Source: Mycoplasma seminis (GTDB lineage Bacteria; Bacillota_I; Bacilli_A; Mycoplasmatales; Metamycoplasmataceae). Taken from it: a stretch of DNA of 64,000 nt. The translations under genes and the position numbers were made by a program. The notes below the pieces were generated by a model, which did no database searches, was not told the DNA's origin, and saw only the letters and a list, made by a program, of their open reading frames with translations. The stretch's first letter is position 1; every line of letters starts with the position of its first letter. Location of the stretch: NCBI RefSeq assembly GCF_030718845.1, contig NZ_CP132191.1, positions 744,001-808,000 of the forward strand. The letters are read 5' to 3'. Shown here piece after piece: positions 33,708 to 46,718 of the stretch.

Positions 33708-35237
33708 ATGCAAAAGCAATTTACCGAAAGAAGTTTTACCTTCTTTACGATAAATTTTGTTATAGGAGTTGGATTTATAACCACTATATCAACAGTATTG
33801 CAAATTTCATATTGAGGCTACTTAGTACTTATACTAGCAGCCTTTTGTGTATTTGGAATTACTTTGGTATATTCTCGTTTAGCTAACACTTATAACGACC
33901 ACTATGGGGGTTCTTACTCTTTTGCTCGTCATCTAGATGATGATGTTGCAAGAGGTCACAGTAAACGTTCGAAGAAAAGAGGATTAGACAATTTAATTTT
34001 CTTTGTCGGATGAAATCAATTTATTCAAACACCACTGCTAGCAGCTGTTGCTCCATTATTTTTAGCTGATGCTGTTCAAATAGCACTACCAGATAGAAGT
34101 GTTTTTCCACAATATGATTTAGTTCTTTGAATTACTAGAGGAGTTTCAATTGCTTTATTTATTGCAATTATTGCTATATCTACAATTGGACTTAAAACAA
34201 ATAAGAAAATTATTTTATTTGCTTCTGGATTCAAATGATTTATTCTGCTACTAGCAATTGGAATCATGGTTTTTGCAGTTGCAAAAGAACCACAACTTCC
34301 AATGCTAGAAATTAGTTCAGATACTAAAATGAATCATATTCAGCCAAAATTAATTATTTCAAATACATTACTTTTCATGTATGCTTTTGCTGGAATTGAA
34401 GATGTTTCTTCAATGGTAAAAGATGTTAAGTTTAAAAGCTTTAGAAAAATCCTTTTAATTTCATTTGCTTTTATCTTTATCTTTTATTTAGTATTCTTCA
34501 CATTATATTTATTCCTACCAGCAAGTTTAAAACCTACTGCAACTACTAAAGTAAATATTTCAGCAATATATACTTATGGACTTGGAGCTTGAGGAGTTGG
34601 GATCTTTATTGTAGGATTCTTATGTAATGATTTAAGCTTTAAATTATTCCAATCAGCTTCCACAGCTCGTAGAGTTGTTCCACTTGCTGAAGATGGATAT
34701 TTACCAGCTAAATATGCAGTTAGAAACAAAAACCATGAATTCAAAAATGCGATTTGATTTACTACTGTTATTACTCTAATAGCTATGGTGATACTTTGAA
34801 TCATACCAACACTATCAAATGAACAAAAACAAGCAGACTTCTTTGATGCGACGATTATTGCTTGTTCAACAGCTCTATTTATTGAAGATATAATTACATT
34901 CTTTTTAGGATTTGCACTTGCAAGAAAAAAACGGATTCCTAAAATCCCATTATGAGAAAAATTAATCTATATCATAACCATTTTAGCAATCGGATTTGTC
35001 TTACTATTATTCTATGTTCCATGAATTATCGGAGATTCTTGAGGATACAAAAATACTGTATCATTAGTAGTTTACATAGCTTTTGTTTTATTAGGTTATG
35101 TAATGAAATTCTGATATCAACATGGACTCGGAAACAAATTAAGAAAACTTCTTCATTTAAAACCTAAAAAAGAAATTCAAATTCCACAAGATAATCAAAT
35201 AGATAATGATTGATTAATCAATGTAGACCAGATGTAA
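33708..35237 (+). CDS. APC-family amino acid permease
   Basis: The 509-aa membrane protein has about twelve hydrophobic segments. The first helix reads FFTINFVIGVGFITT, matching the helix-1 substrate loop of APC transporters (usually G.IIGSGIF). YGGSYSFARHLDDD and FMYAFAGIEDVSSM are further family motifs. It probably imports amino acids or exchanges them with their products; the substrate cannot be told. The start lies 3 nt after the lon stop with no clear Shine-Dalgarno sequence, so coupling to lon is likely. Confidence 0.85.
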
Positions 35238-35251
35238 TATCTGGTTTTTTC
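35227..35251 (+). terminator. Terminator of the permease gene
   Basis: ACCAGAT (35227-35233) pairs with ATCTGGT (35239-35245), followed by TTTTT. The stem overlaps the last codons and the loop overlaps the stop codon. Confidence 0.75.
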
Positions 35252-35255
35252 TATA

Positions 35256-35277
35256 CAAAAACCCGCTATAGTGCGGG
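35256..35277 (-). terminator. Terminator of the restriction-modification operon
   Basis: CCCGC (35262-35266) pairs with GCGGG (35273-35277). Leftward it is followed by GTTTTTG, directly after the endonuclease stop codon. Confidence 0.7.
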
Positions 35278-36934
<1,657 letters not shown>

Positions 36935-36935
36935 A

Positions 36936-37982
36936 TTAGTAATTGGTTATTATAACTTCCTCAACATTTCCTCTTTTTGCACCATTAGAATTAATCATTC
37001 TTTTAGCTTGTATTACTTTTATATTATACTCTTTATAAAGTTCATTAATAAGGGGTGTGTTATGGTTTGAAAGCATTACATAAACACCTTTTTGATCTAG
37101 TTGTTTAAAGCACTCAGCAAGTCTTTTTTGGTCTTGAGCATCAAAACCATCTTTTCCATAATCAACAAATCCAGATGAATTAGGATAAATATCATATGGT
37201 GGATCTAAGTAGACAAAATCATTTGCTTTAGCATTTTTAACAACTTCTTCAAAATCTAAATTAGTAATTTTAATTTTCTTGCTTTTTAATAAATCTCTAA
37301 TTGCATCAAAATTTTCATCATCAAATGTTTTAACCACTTCTTTTTTACCCGAAGGAACATTAAAGTATCCTTGTGAATTTACCCGATAAAGCCCATTAAA
37401 ACAAGCTTTATTTAAATAGATCATTCTTGCAGCTTTTAAATACTTTGGATTTTTATCAAAATCCACTTCTCTGTCCATATTTCTAACTTGGTAATAATAT
37501 TCTTCATTATGAGCTTTTTCATGCTTTCGGAGTGCTATTTTAAGGTTTAAAAAGTCTTCTTCATTTTTAAAACATTGATATGCATCAATTAAATATGCAT
37601 TCATATCATTAATGACTGCTTCTGTTGGTTTTAAGTAAAAGAATAATGCTCCACCACCTAAAAATGGTTCATAATAAGTATTAAATTCTTTTGGTAATGA
37701 CTCAATTATTTTTGGTAATATTTGAGTTTTACCCCCTGCTCACTTAACAAAAGGTTTTGCTTCAGTTAAAGTATTTTGATTTGATTTAACTAATTTTTCA
37801 ATTGGTGAATTTAATGCTTTAGCAATTTTTTCTAAAGTTTCAATTGTAATATTTACCTTTCCTGATTCAATTTTTGAAATTTGTGTTCTTTCAATATTGA
37901 CTAAAAAACTTAATTCATCTTGAGATAAATGAATGTTATTTCTTATCTCTTTTATATTTCTTCCTATAACTTCTTTTAACAT
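36936..37982 (-). CDS. XRE helix-turn-helix fused to Dam (M.DpnII-type) methyltransferase
   Basis: The 348-aa protein starts with an XRE-type helix-turn-helix (residues about 5-62: IKEIRNNIHLSQDELSFLV, RTQISKIESGKVNI). A Dam domain follows from KPFVKWAGGKTQILP (about 77-91) through YEPFLGGGALFFYL, NGLYRVNSQGYFNVPSG and YLDPPYD (DPPY at 260-263). It methylates adenine in GATC to protect host DNA. The usual M.DpnII lacks the N-terminal domain. The joint is read through one TGA (Trp in KWAGGK), which the family needs as Trp, so the fusion is real. An imperfect palindrome overlaps its promoter, suggesting autoregulation. Confidence 0.9.
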
Positions 37983-38002
37983 ACTATTATTATATATAAA
38001 TG

Positions 38003-38018
38003 TGTGTTATATTACACA
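38003..38018. promoter_or_regulatory. Candidate operator of the HTH-methylase operon
   Basis: TGTGTTATATTACACA is a near-palindrome (two mismatched centre positions), 20-36 nt upstream of the methylase ATG 37982. The -10-like TATAATA (37992-37986) lies between. It is the natural place for binding by the fused helix-turn-helix. Confidence 0.45.
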
Positions 38019-38060
38019 ATATTATTTAAAATTTTTAAAGAAAAAAGCAAGAAATCTTGC

Positions 38061-39935
38061 TTATTCTTCATCATTATTTTGAGTAATATCCTCTGGTAAA
38101 TTTTCTTCTTCATCTTCAGATTTTTCTTCAGGAAGTGAAGCAGTATATTTACATTTAGGGAAGTTTTTACATGCGACAAAAGCTTGGTTTTTCTTGTTAA
38201 ATCTTTCAACAAGAACTCCACCATCTTCTGGACAAGGTTCAGGGAATTCTCTTAATGGGAATCTGTAAGTTTCCATCTTTTCATCAGCTTGAGCATATTC
38301 AGCTTCAAAACGACCTCAAAATTCATCCATAACTTCGTTTTTATTAATTTGATCTTCAGCAATTTGATCAAGTTCAGCTTCAACTTGAGCTGTATAATCT
38401 TCATTAATAATGTTAGGGAAAGCTTTGATTAAATTCTTAAGAACTATTTCACCGAATTCTGTTGGAACTAATGCACCATTTTGTTTTAATGCATATCTTC
38501 TATCTTTAACTATCTGCACAGTTGAAGCAAATGTTGAAGGACGCCCAACTTTAATATTATCAAGTGCTTCGATTAATGACCCATCATTATATCTTGGAGC
38601 TGGTTTTGTTTCCTTATCTTCAAAAATAAAGTCTTCAACCTCAATAACATCATTAATTTCATAATTTGGATTAATATCTTCAAGTTCTTTTCCACTTACT
38701 ACATAATATCCATCAAAATGAATTCTTGAATATGAATTTCTAAATTTATAATCACCATTTTCATATGTATAAGCAGTAACTTCTCTAATTGGTTGTTTAA
38801 TTAATGCTTGTAAGGTGTTTTCATAAATCATTTTGTAAATCTTGAATTCAGCTTCAGATAATTTATAAAGCATTTTAGCTTTTTCTGGTGTAAGTTCAAC
38901 ATCAGTAGGTCTAATTGCCTCGTGGGCATCTTGATCTCCGCTAAATCCTTTTATTTCGCTAGCTACATAATCTTTTCCTCATTTTGATTCAATATAACTA
39001 TGTGCATGGTTTATAAAGTCTTGAGATAAACGAGTTGAATCAGTTCTTGGGTATGAAATAAGCCCACCATCACCGTATCCTTCATATAGTTTTTGTAAAA
39101 CATATTGAGTCATTTGAGAAGAAAGTGGTGAACGACGATAAATTACTGATTGTTTAAATGGTTGCATAGCAGCAACTTTACGTTGTGAAACTTTTTTATC
39201 AATAACCTTTAAAGCCTTTGTAGTAGTTGCAAAATACTTTTTAAACTTATCTAAGTCATCACCAATAATTCATTCTTTTCTATCACCAACAACTTCATCA
39301 TTAAAGTAATTTGCAAGTACTTCATTTCCTAGTAATTTAGCACTTAAAGTTGCATATTTTTCAGGCACAAATGCTCTAATTTCATTTTCACGATCTACAA
39401 TAAGCTTTAAAGCAATACTTTGCACTCTTCCTGCTGTTGGAACTCCTGGAGTTTGTTTTAATTTAACTCTCATAAGTTTAGAAAGTCTAAATCCAATAAT
39501 TCTATCAAGCATTCTACGAGCTTTTTGAGCATCAATTAAATTAAAATCAAGTTCTTGTGGTTTAGCAAGCGATTTTAAAATTGCATCTTTAGTAATTTCG
39601 TTATATTTAATTCTTGCATAGTTTCCTTTTAATTTTAAGTATTCAACTAAATGGTAACCAATTGCCTCTCCTTCACGGTCGGGGTCAGTTGCAATATAAA
39701 CATAAGAAGCTTGCTTAACCGCATCTTTTAATTGCTTAATTACATTCTTTTTGCTTGAATCGGCTGAATATTCAGGTTCTCAAGTTTCCATGTTGATACC
39801 AAAACCAAATGCTCCAGTGGTTTTCATTTTTAAAATGTGACCAACTGAAGCGATAACATTATAGTCATCTCCAACATATTTTTGAATTGTCTTTACCTTA
39901 TTAGGTGACTCTACTATTATTAATTTCTTGTCCAT
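38061..39935 (-). CDS. topA: DNA topoisomerase I
   Basis: The 624-aa type IA topoisomerase has a Toprim domain ([30 protein letters not shown]), [15 protein letters not shown], the active-site [10 protein letters not shown] with Tyr295, and [10 protein letters not shown]. It relaxes negative supercoils. At the C-terminus only one zinc-ribbon-like unit remains (EPCPEDGG...[13 protein letters not shown]) with three Cys where four are usual, so zinc binding is doubtful. AAGGACAT precedes ATG 39935. The gene is alone, between the restriction-modification operon and the deaminase gene. Confidence 0.95.
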
Positions 39936-40053
39936 ATGTCCTTATAATATACATTTATTTTTGAAAAATGTAACAATTTTTTTATAGCTAAATTTGCTTA
40001 ATTATTAATAATAATTAAAAAATTTGATCAAAAAATACCTCTTAAAAGGTATC

Positions 40054-41331
40054 TTATTTAGTTAAATTAGCATAAAGTTCATTAACTTTATCCATAAGTT
40101 CTTGTAAATTAATATTAGTAAATTTTCTATCTTCATACACTATTTCACCATTGATAATAGTTGTATAAACATCATGAGAATTTGTTGAATAAACAAGTGA
40201 ATCAATTATGTTAGCTCTTGGTGTATGGTTAATGTTATTTAAATCTACTAGGATTAAATCAGCAATATATCCTTGCTTAATTTTTCCAAGTTCATTTTCT
40301 CTATGCAATGCTTTAGCCCCATTTACTGTAGCAAGTTTTAAAGTATCTCAAGCATTAAGTAATGTAGGCGCACCAAAAACTCCTTTTTGAAGTAATGAAG
40401 CAATTTTCATTTCTTCAAACATATCTAAATTATTATTTGAAGCAGCTCCATCAGTTCCAAGACAAATATTAATTCCACGATTAAGTAATTTTTGTACCGG
40501 AAGCACTCCTGAAGAAAGTTTTAAATTAGAACAAGGATTATGTGCAATTGAAGCTCCAACTTGTTTAATAAGTTCAATTTCACTTTCATTTAAGTTAACT
40601 CCATGTCCAATAATAGTGTTGCTGGTTAAATTCCCTGTCTTATAAGCTTCAAAAACTGGTGTTGTGTGGTATTTATCAAATGAGTTCTTAACTTCGGCTT
40701 TAGATTCATTTAAATGAATTGTGTGAATGGTGTTTAATTCTTTTAAAGCATTTCCTGTTTGATATAAAGTTTCTTCACTATTAGTATAAACCGCATGTGG
40801 AGCAACCATAATATTAATAAGTTCATTATTTAAATATTTTTGATGTAATGCTTTAGTATCATTAATATTTCTTTCAACTGAATCTTGTGTAATTCCAATT
40901 CCAAGGTATGCTCTAATTTTCATTTTTTCAGCTGCTTTAGCAATTTGATCAACATAAAAATACATATCAACAAATGAAGTTGTACCAGTTGAAATCATTT
41001 CAGCCATACCTAAAAGAGCTCCATAGTAAATATCTTGAGAGCTCATTTTAGCTTCCACTGGAAAAATACAGTTGTATAACCAATCTTCTAAATTAACATC
41101 ATTTGCGTGATTTCTAAGTATCGTCATTGGAATGTGACAATGAGTATTAATCATTCCAGGCATTAAAACATTATTTTTTGCATCAATTACTTTTTCAGCA
41201 GCAAATTTTGCTAATGTATCAGTACCAACATACTGAATTTTCTTACCTGAAATATATACGTTTGCATTTTTAATCATTTTATTATCATCATCCATTGTAA
41301 CTACTGTTGCATTTTTAATTCAAATATTCAT
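40054..41331 (-). CDS. Amidohydrolase, MtaD-like (methylthioadenosine/SAH deaminase)
   Basis: The 425-aa protein has the metal-binding NTHCHIPMTILR, the segments VAPHAVYTNSEE, IHLNESKAEV, GHGVNLNESEI, AHNPCSNLKLSSG and LGTDGAASNNNLD, which follow the pattern of the MtaD/SsnA branch of amidohydrolases. These deaminate 5'-methylthioadenosine or S-adenosylhomocysteine to the inosine forms. A role in recycling SAM by-products of the many methyltransferases here is plausible. AAGGAGACAAA precedes ATG 41331. Substrate assignment is by family only. Confidence 0.83.
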
Positions 41332-41482
41332 TTTGTCTCCTTAAAATTTATTTTATAAATTATAAGCTTTTTTCCAAAAATCATTTTTAGAATGCTGGTG
41401 CAATATTTTTTTGCTTTTACTTTTAGCTGCAAGTGGTAAAAAAACTCTAGTAAATAAGTACTATATGTTAAAATATACAATT

Positions 41483-42559
41483 ATGGAAACAACTATGTAT
41501 AACTCATTGATGCAAATCAAACTTAAATATGATGAATTAGAAAATTCATTACAAAACCCTGAGATTATTTCAGATATTAAAAAGTACACTAAAATCAACA
41601 AGGAGATGAACTCAATTAAAGATATCGTTGAAGCTTTTAATCAATACCTTGAAGCAGAAAGTAACTTAAAAAACGCGAAAGAAATGCTTAAGGAAAATGA
41701 TGAAGAATTAGTTTCACTTGCAAAAATGGAAATTTCTGAAGCTGAAGAAAAAATGTCTAAGCTGACAGATGAATTAAAAATTCTTATTCTACCTAAAGAT
41801 GAAAACGATGATAAAGACGTTATTGTTGAAATCCGTGGAGCTGCTGGAGGAGATGAAGCTAACATTTTTGCTGGAGATTTATTTAGAATGTATTCTAAAT
41901 GAGCAAGTCAAAACGATATGAAACTTACTTTACTTGATTCAACTGCAGCAGAAGCTGGTGGATTTACACTTGTAGTATTTTCAGTTAAAGGTGACAAGCC
42001 TTATTCAAAACTTAAGTTTGAATCAGGTGTACACCGTGTACAAAGAATCCCAGTAACTGAAACTAAAGGTAGAGTACATACTTCAACAGCAACTGTTACA
42101 GTTATGCCTGAAATTGATGATGATATTAATATCGAAATTAAAAATGAAGATGTTAGAATTGATGTTTACCGTTCATCAGGAAATGGTGGTCAATCAGTTA
42201 ACACCACTGACTCAGCTGTTAGAATTACTCACCTTCCAACTGGAATTGTAGTTACTTGTCAAGAAGGTAAAAACCAAATTCAAAACAAGGATATTGCTTT
42301 TAGAGTGCTTAAATCAAAACTTTATGATATCGAACTTCAAAAGAAACAAGCTGAAGAATCAGGATACCGTAAACTTGCTGGTTCAGGGGCTAGAAGTGAA
42401 AAAATCAGAACATATAACTACCCACAAGATAGAGTTACAGACCATAGAGTTTCATATTCAACTAGTTTACTTCCTGTAATGGAAGGTAAACTTAATTCAA
42501 TAATTGATGCATTACTTGCTGAAGAACAAAATGAAAAAATTGCTGAAGCAGGAATTTAA
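41483..42559 (+). CDS. prfA: Peptide chain release factor 1
   Basis: The 358-aa protein has the peptide-release loop [20 protein letters not shown] (GGQ), [11 protein letters not shown]-type [16 protein letters not shown], and [15 protein letters not shown]1 reads UAA and UAG, the only stops used here; Mollicutes with code 4 lack RF2, in line with TGA = Trp. ATG 41483 or 41495 could be the start; 41483 gives the usual N-terminal helix and lies close to a -10-like TTAAAATAT, so a leaderless start is possible. Confidence 0.95.
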
Positions 42560-43269
42560 TGCCTACTAAAGAAGATTTATTATTAGAAAAAAGAAGATAT
42601 GGACTAGAGCAAACCATATCTTCTTTTGAATTAGAACAACTTCAACAAGGAATGCCGGTGCAAAAAATAATGGGTTATGTTGATATGCATGATGTTAGAA
42701 TTCATGTAAATCATAAAGTGCTTATTCCTAGATATGAAACTGAAGAATTAATTCTTTTAGTTGAGCAATATTATAAAAACACTGATAATGTAAAACTTTT
42801 AGACCTATGTACAGGCTCAGGATTTATTGCAGTAGCTTTAAAACACGCAAATAAGGCTTGAAATATTACCGCTAGTGATATTGATCCCCAAGCGATTTTG
42901 CAAGCATCAGAAAACGCCAAAAATAATCATGTTGATATTAAAATAATTCAAAGTGATTTATTTCAAAACATTAATGATAAATTTGATGTAATAGTTTCTA
43001 ATCCTCCATATATTCAAGATAGTGAAATATTAGATGATTCTGTTGTTAACTTTGAACCATTACATGCTTTATATGCACCTGAGGATGGTTTTTACTTTTA
43101 CAAAGAAATTATTTCTCAAGGTCAAAACTACTTAAATCAAGGTGGAAAAATCTTTTTTGAAATTAACCCATTTCATAAAAAATATTGAGACGAGTTAGCA
43201 AAAACTTATCATATTGAAATTTATAAAGATATGGCTGGTAAAGATCGCTTTGCAGTTGTATCATTTTAG
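42559..43269 (+). CDS. prmC: Release factor glutamine methyltransferase PrmC
   Basis: The 236-aa protein has VLIPRYETEELILLV, the SAM site LLDLCTGSGFIAVAL and the catalytic VSNPPYI. PrmC methylates the glutamine of the GGQ loop of release factors. It is short for the family (about 280 aa) because the N-terminal helical domain is reduced. Its ATG overlaps the prfA stop by one base, the usual prfA-prmC coupling. Confidence 0.94.
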
Positions 43270-43271
43270 AT

Positions 43272-43310
43272 AAAAAACTAGGTTAGCTTGACTAATCTAG
43301 TTTTTGTTTT
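43272..43310. terminator. Bidirectional terminator
   Basis: AAACTAGGTTAG (43275-43286) pairs with CTAATCTAGTTT (43292-43303) with one G-T pair, and T runs on both strands, between the converging prmC and membrane-protein genes. It contains the stop codon of the latter. Confidence 0.8.
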
Positions 43311-43758
43311 CATTCATATTTCTATACAAGTAATATTTAATAGATAATCAATATTTTGAAAATCCAAATTTATATCTAATAAAAGTAATTATGTATCTTT
43401 CTAATATTCAACTTTCAGTACTAAAATATAGGTACATTAGTGAATCCATTGTAAATTTGCTACTATCAATATTCAAGTCTAATCCTTTATGTTTAACAAG
43501 GTTAAATTGCATCCCGAATACTCTAGCAGCTCAAAAGAATAAAATTCAGTCTAAAACTTCTCCAATGATTATTACTGGATAATATGCACTTGTTTTTTGC
43601 AAACTATATTCTGCATAGTAATATAATCCACCTAAAAATACTACAGAAAATCATGCTACAAAATGTCAAATAACTTTAGACCATGAAATCGCATACACCG
43701 TTTCATAGATATCTATATTAGATGGTTTCTTAATATTTATATTAACACCTTGTGTCAT
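43297..43758 (-). CDS. Hypothetical membrane protein, 153 aa
   Basis: ATG 43758 follows AGAGGAATAAAAG. Two hydrophobic segments (about residues 27-50 and 58-80) are followed by a basic, aromatic tail (YIITFIRYKFGFSKYW). Seven TGA codons are read as Trp. No family recognised. It directly follows the 133-aa membrane protein gene (3-nt gap), so the two form a pair. Confidence 0.65.
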
Positions 43759-43761
43759 CTT

Positions 43762-44163
43762 TTATTCCTCTGTGAAAGTAATATTAGCATTTTGAGTTAT
43801 TTTCTTTTTATATCTAAAAGGATGCATACATCTTAATAATCTAAGGTATAAAACTGTTGATTTAGAATTTTTAGTTAGCAAAATAATTTCAACTAATTCA
43901 TTTACAGCCACATTTTTTCTTCCTTTTATACCTATGAGCAAGAATCAAATTAATAACACACCATATCCAAATGCAGTAGCACTTATTACTCCAATTAATA
44001 CATAAATACCTTTTTCTGGTTGAATGGTGGCTTCTACAATAATCCAAACTAAGAAAAACGCAATAAACCCTAATACTAGTGCTATTGATGTTGCTAAAAT
44101 AATTCTTAGCATAATTGAATATTTAAAAATATAATCATCAGTTTTATGTTTAACTCGTTTCAT
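43762..44163 (-). CDS. Hypothetical membrane protein, 133 aa
   Basis: MKRVKHKTDDYIFKYS starts the protein. Two or three hydrophobic segments follow (about residues 17-45 and 53-85), then a basic tail with LLRCMHPFRYKKK. No known domain. The tail HPFRYKK recalls the HPFWKP motif of the 11-19 kb membrane family only in three residues, so I do not join them. Co-directional with the 153-aa gene downstream. Confidence 0.62.
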
Positions 44164-44217
44164 ATAATCTCCATAATAATTATATGGATTTCTTTTTTAA
44201 ATTATCAAAAATGAATA

Positions 44218-44246
44218 CAAAAAAACACGGAAGCCCATGTTTATTA
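44218..44246 (-). terminator. Terminator of the PTS-like gene
   Basis: Minus-strand stem AAACATGGG/CCGTGTTT with one mismatch, followed by TTTT, just after the stop codon at 44249-44247. Confidence 0.5.
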
Positions 44247-45071
44247 TTATTCTAATGTAAATAAATCTTTTCCAACTTTAGCTTCAGTTGCAAGTGATTT
44301 AATTTCTTGAAGTTTTGAATCTTCTGTTAATACAAATAAAACATCTTTATTGATATTTTCGTTATCAAATCTTTCTAAGTCAAGTTCAAATAATTTTTGT
44401 CCTGCTTTAACTGAATCATTTAAAGCAACAAATGCTGTAAATCCAATTCCATCAAGTTTGTAGCTGTCTTTTCCAAATAAGATAACAGCTTCAGCACCAC
44501 TAGTTGGGTTTGAAAGAATGATTTGAGATTTATTTGCAGGCATCATAGCAATTTTTCCATCAAATGGAGCTACAACTTCAGCTTTAGTTTTATCGCTTAA
44601 TTTAATACCAAAACCTTTACCTACAAGTCCTTTTGAAAATACACCATCATTAAGTTGGCGTAATTCAAATACTTTACCATTTACTGGTGCAAGTACTTTA
44701 ACTGAAGCTACAGCAGCTGTATTAGCTTCTTTTGTAGCACATCCGCAGTGTTCTTGTGTTTCTGATTCAACAGCTGCACAAAGTGGTTTTAAATTATCTT
44801 TATTTGCTTTAATAAATGCATTTAATTCTTCTGCATGTGGTAATGTAACTTGAACGTGTTTAGCCCCATCAAATACTGTTACAGTTTCAGCACCTAATTC
44901 TTCAAGTGCTTTTGTATTAACAAGTGCTACATTTTTAACATCATATCTTAATTGTGAAACAGAGTTATTGAAAGCAAGAATGTTATCAAATCCTCCTAAA
45001 GCATCAATGATAGAAGCTAGTTTGCACATATCTTCGTGATTAACATTGTTATTTTTTATGTTTTTGAACAT
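44247..45071 (-). CDS. PTS glucose-family EIIB-EIIA-like protein without active-site residues
   Basis: The 274-aa protein has an EIIB-like N-terminal part (IIDALGGFDNILAFNNSVSQLRYDV, residues about 20-75), a linker with a CGC motif, and an EIIA(Glc)/Crr-like domain (about 125-260: VLAPVNGKVFEL, APFDGKIAMMP, GIGFTAFVALNDSV). The EIIB phosphocysteine (normally in DACITRLR) is Ser37, the EIIA active-site His (TKHAIGI) is Ser182 (NKSQIIL), and the second His (IHIGIDT) is Leu198 (ILFGKDS). It can hardly pass a phosphoryl group. No EIIC domain or gene is adjacent. A regulatory or sensor pseudo-enzyme is possible. Confidence 0.85.
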   Translation of the reverse strand: MFKNIKNNNVNHEDMCKLASIIDALGGFDNILAFNNSVSQLRYDVKNVALVNTKALEELGAETVTVFDGAKHVQVTLPHAEELNAFIKANKDNLKPLCAAVESETQEHCGCATKEANTAAVASVKVLAPVNGKVFELRQLNDGVFSKGLVGKGFGIKLSDKTKAEVVAPFDGKIAMMPANKSQIILSNPTSGAEAVILFGKDSYKLDGIGFTAFVALNDSVKAGQKLFELDLERFDNENINKDVLFVLTEDSKLQEIKSLATEAKVGKDLFTLE

Positions 45072-45151
45072 AAGATCTCCTTAATTAAATATTGCTTAAA
45101 TTTTATAACATTTTGCAATTCATATCTTAATTTTTTTAAAATTAAGCATAT

Positions 45152-45187
45152 AAAAATACTGCTATTTATTTAAACATAAAATAGCAG
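45152..45187 (-). terminator. Terminator of the coiled-coil membrane protein gene
   Basis: CTGCTATTT (45159-45167) pairs with AAATAGCAG (45179-45187). Leftward it runs into GTATTTTTATAT. Confidence 0.65.
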
Positions 45188-45194
45188 AAAGTTT

Positions 45195-46613
45195 TTAGGC
45201 TTGATTTGAATATTTATCCATAATTTGTTGACTTTTAGACTTATATTGATTTAATATTTCAGTTAATCTTTCTGAATCAGAAAAGTTATTTGCATATTTA
45301 ATTATTGTAGAATTTTCTAGCTCAACTAATTCATTATTAGCTTGCACAAATCATGATTTAGTTGCGTTTTGTTTTAAAAACTGTTCATTTATATCATCTT
45401 GTTGTTTAAAAGGTTTATATTGTGGTTTATCAAGATGTAGCATTAAGTGACCTGTTGTTTCCATTTCAGAAACTAGTTCAATAAATTTATCCATTCTTTC
45501 AGAAAGCTTATTAAATTCTAAATTACTATTTCAAGTGAATAATCCATGATTGTTTGCAATAACACTTTGATATTTTTGATTAAATGCATTAAGTTTTAAA
45601 TAGTATTCAATTCTTTCTTTTTCAGAATCAAAATTTTCGTGTCATTGAATAACTTGTTTTAAATCACTAGCATAGTAATTATATTGATCGCTATAAGCTA
45701 GTACTTGATTTCATATTTCTTCTCAAGTTTGTGAATTAATGTTTTCTTGTTCAAAAGCAGTATAAATCTTTTGATTGATATCTTGGATTCTTTTTTGAAG
45801 TCATCTTCAATTGCTTAAGTCTTCAAATTTAAAGTTTTGCTTAATAAAGTTTAATACATTAGTTTTTAAATCATTTGCATTATTATCTATTACATACTGA
45901 ACGAATTGTAAATAAAATTGACTTTTACCATATCAGCTAACAATCGTAGGTCATTTTCAGTTTTGTCAATTATTTCTAAATGTTTCAATACCACTAAATG
46001 GTTTAGATTCAAAAATTAATGCATTGTTGTCGTTTTTTAAGGTTTTAAATTTTTTGATATTTTCAAACATTTCAAAAACTTTAGGAAACTTTTCAGGCAT
46101 TTGAGAAGTTCAATCTGAAAAAGTATTAATATTTTTAATAATTTCTTCATTATAGCGTTGAAGTAATTCTAAATGATTTTTAGACCAATCAGCTGATGAT
46201 CTTCAAAATCAATTATTTTCATCATTGATTTCTAAAATATCCTTATCAAATTCATTATATGTATTAATATAAGATCTTAAATGTTCCACCATACCATCAA
46301 TTCTACTTGTGATATAAGTGTAGTTGTATTTTTCAGCAACTGCTTCTATTTCATGTATTTTTGGTAGATGCACATTTTTTATCTCAGCAATTCCTGGAGC
46401 TAGGGATTCTTTATATTCCGTTAATTCTTTGATTAATTTTTCCTTTTCTGTTTTAATATCTTTTTCAAGCTTTTTGTCATCAAAATGAGATTTAACGCTA
46501 AAAACAATAGCTACCGGTACCATTGCAACAGATATTCCAGCAAGTATGATATATATAATTGAGTATCAAGTTCATTTTTTATTTTTAGGTTTTATTTCTA
46601 AGTTGTCTTCCAT
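45195..46613 (-). CDS. Hypothetical coiled-coil protein with one membrane anchor
   Basis: The 472-aa protein has a short basic cytosolic start (MEDNLEIKPKNKKW), one membrane segment (about residues 17-40) and a long helical, charged part with heptad character (KKLEKDIKTEKEKLIKELTEY). It contains many Trp read from TGA. It should be anchored with a large extracellular helical part. No enzyme motif or known family. Confidence 0.65.
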
Positions 46614-46698
46614 AATAAATTAATTATATTTAATTTTTAGCATTTTCCCACAGTGCTAAAAAAAATAAATTTCTTCAAGGAATTTCAAGGTTTTTAGC

Positions 46699-46704
46699 TA
46701 TAAT
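46699..46704 (+). promoter_or_regulatory. -10 box of tRNA-His
   Basis: TATAAT ends 14 nt before the mature tRNA 5' end, so a short 5' leader is left for RNase P. Confidence 0.5.
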
Positions 46705-46718
46705 ATATTTACTTAATT

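Noticed and set aside
43297-44163. The two membrane proteins as a split fourth copy of the 11-19 kb membrane family
   Set aside because: Only a three-residue HPF match; the order of helices and other motifs differ.
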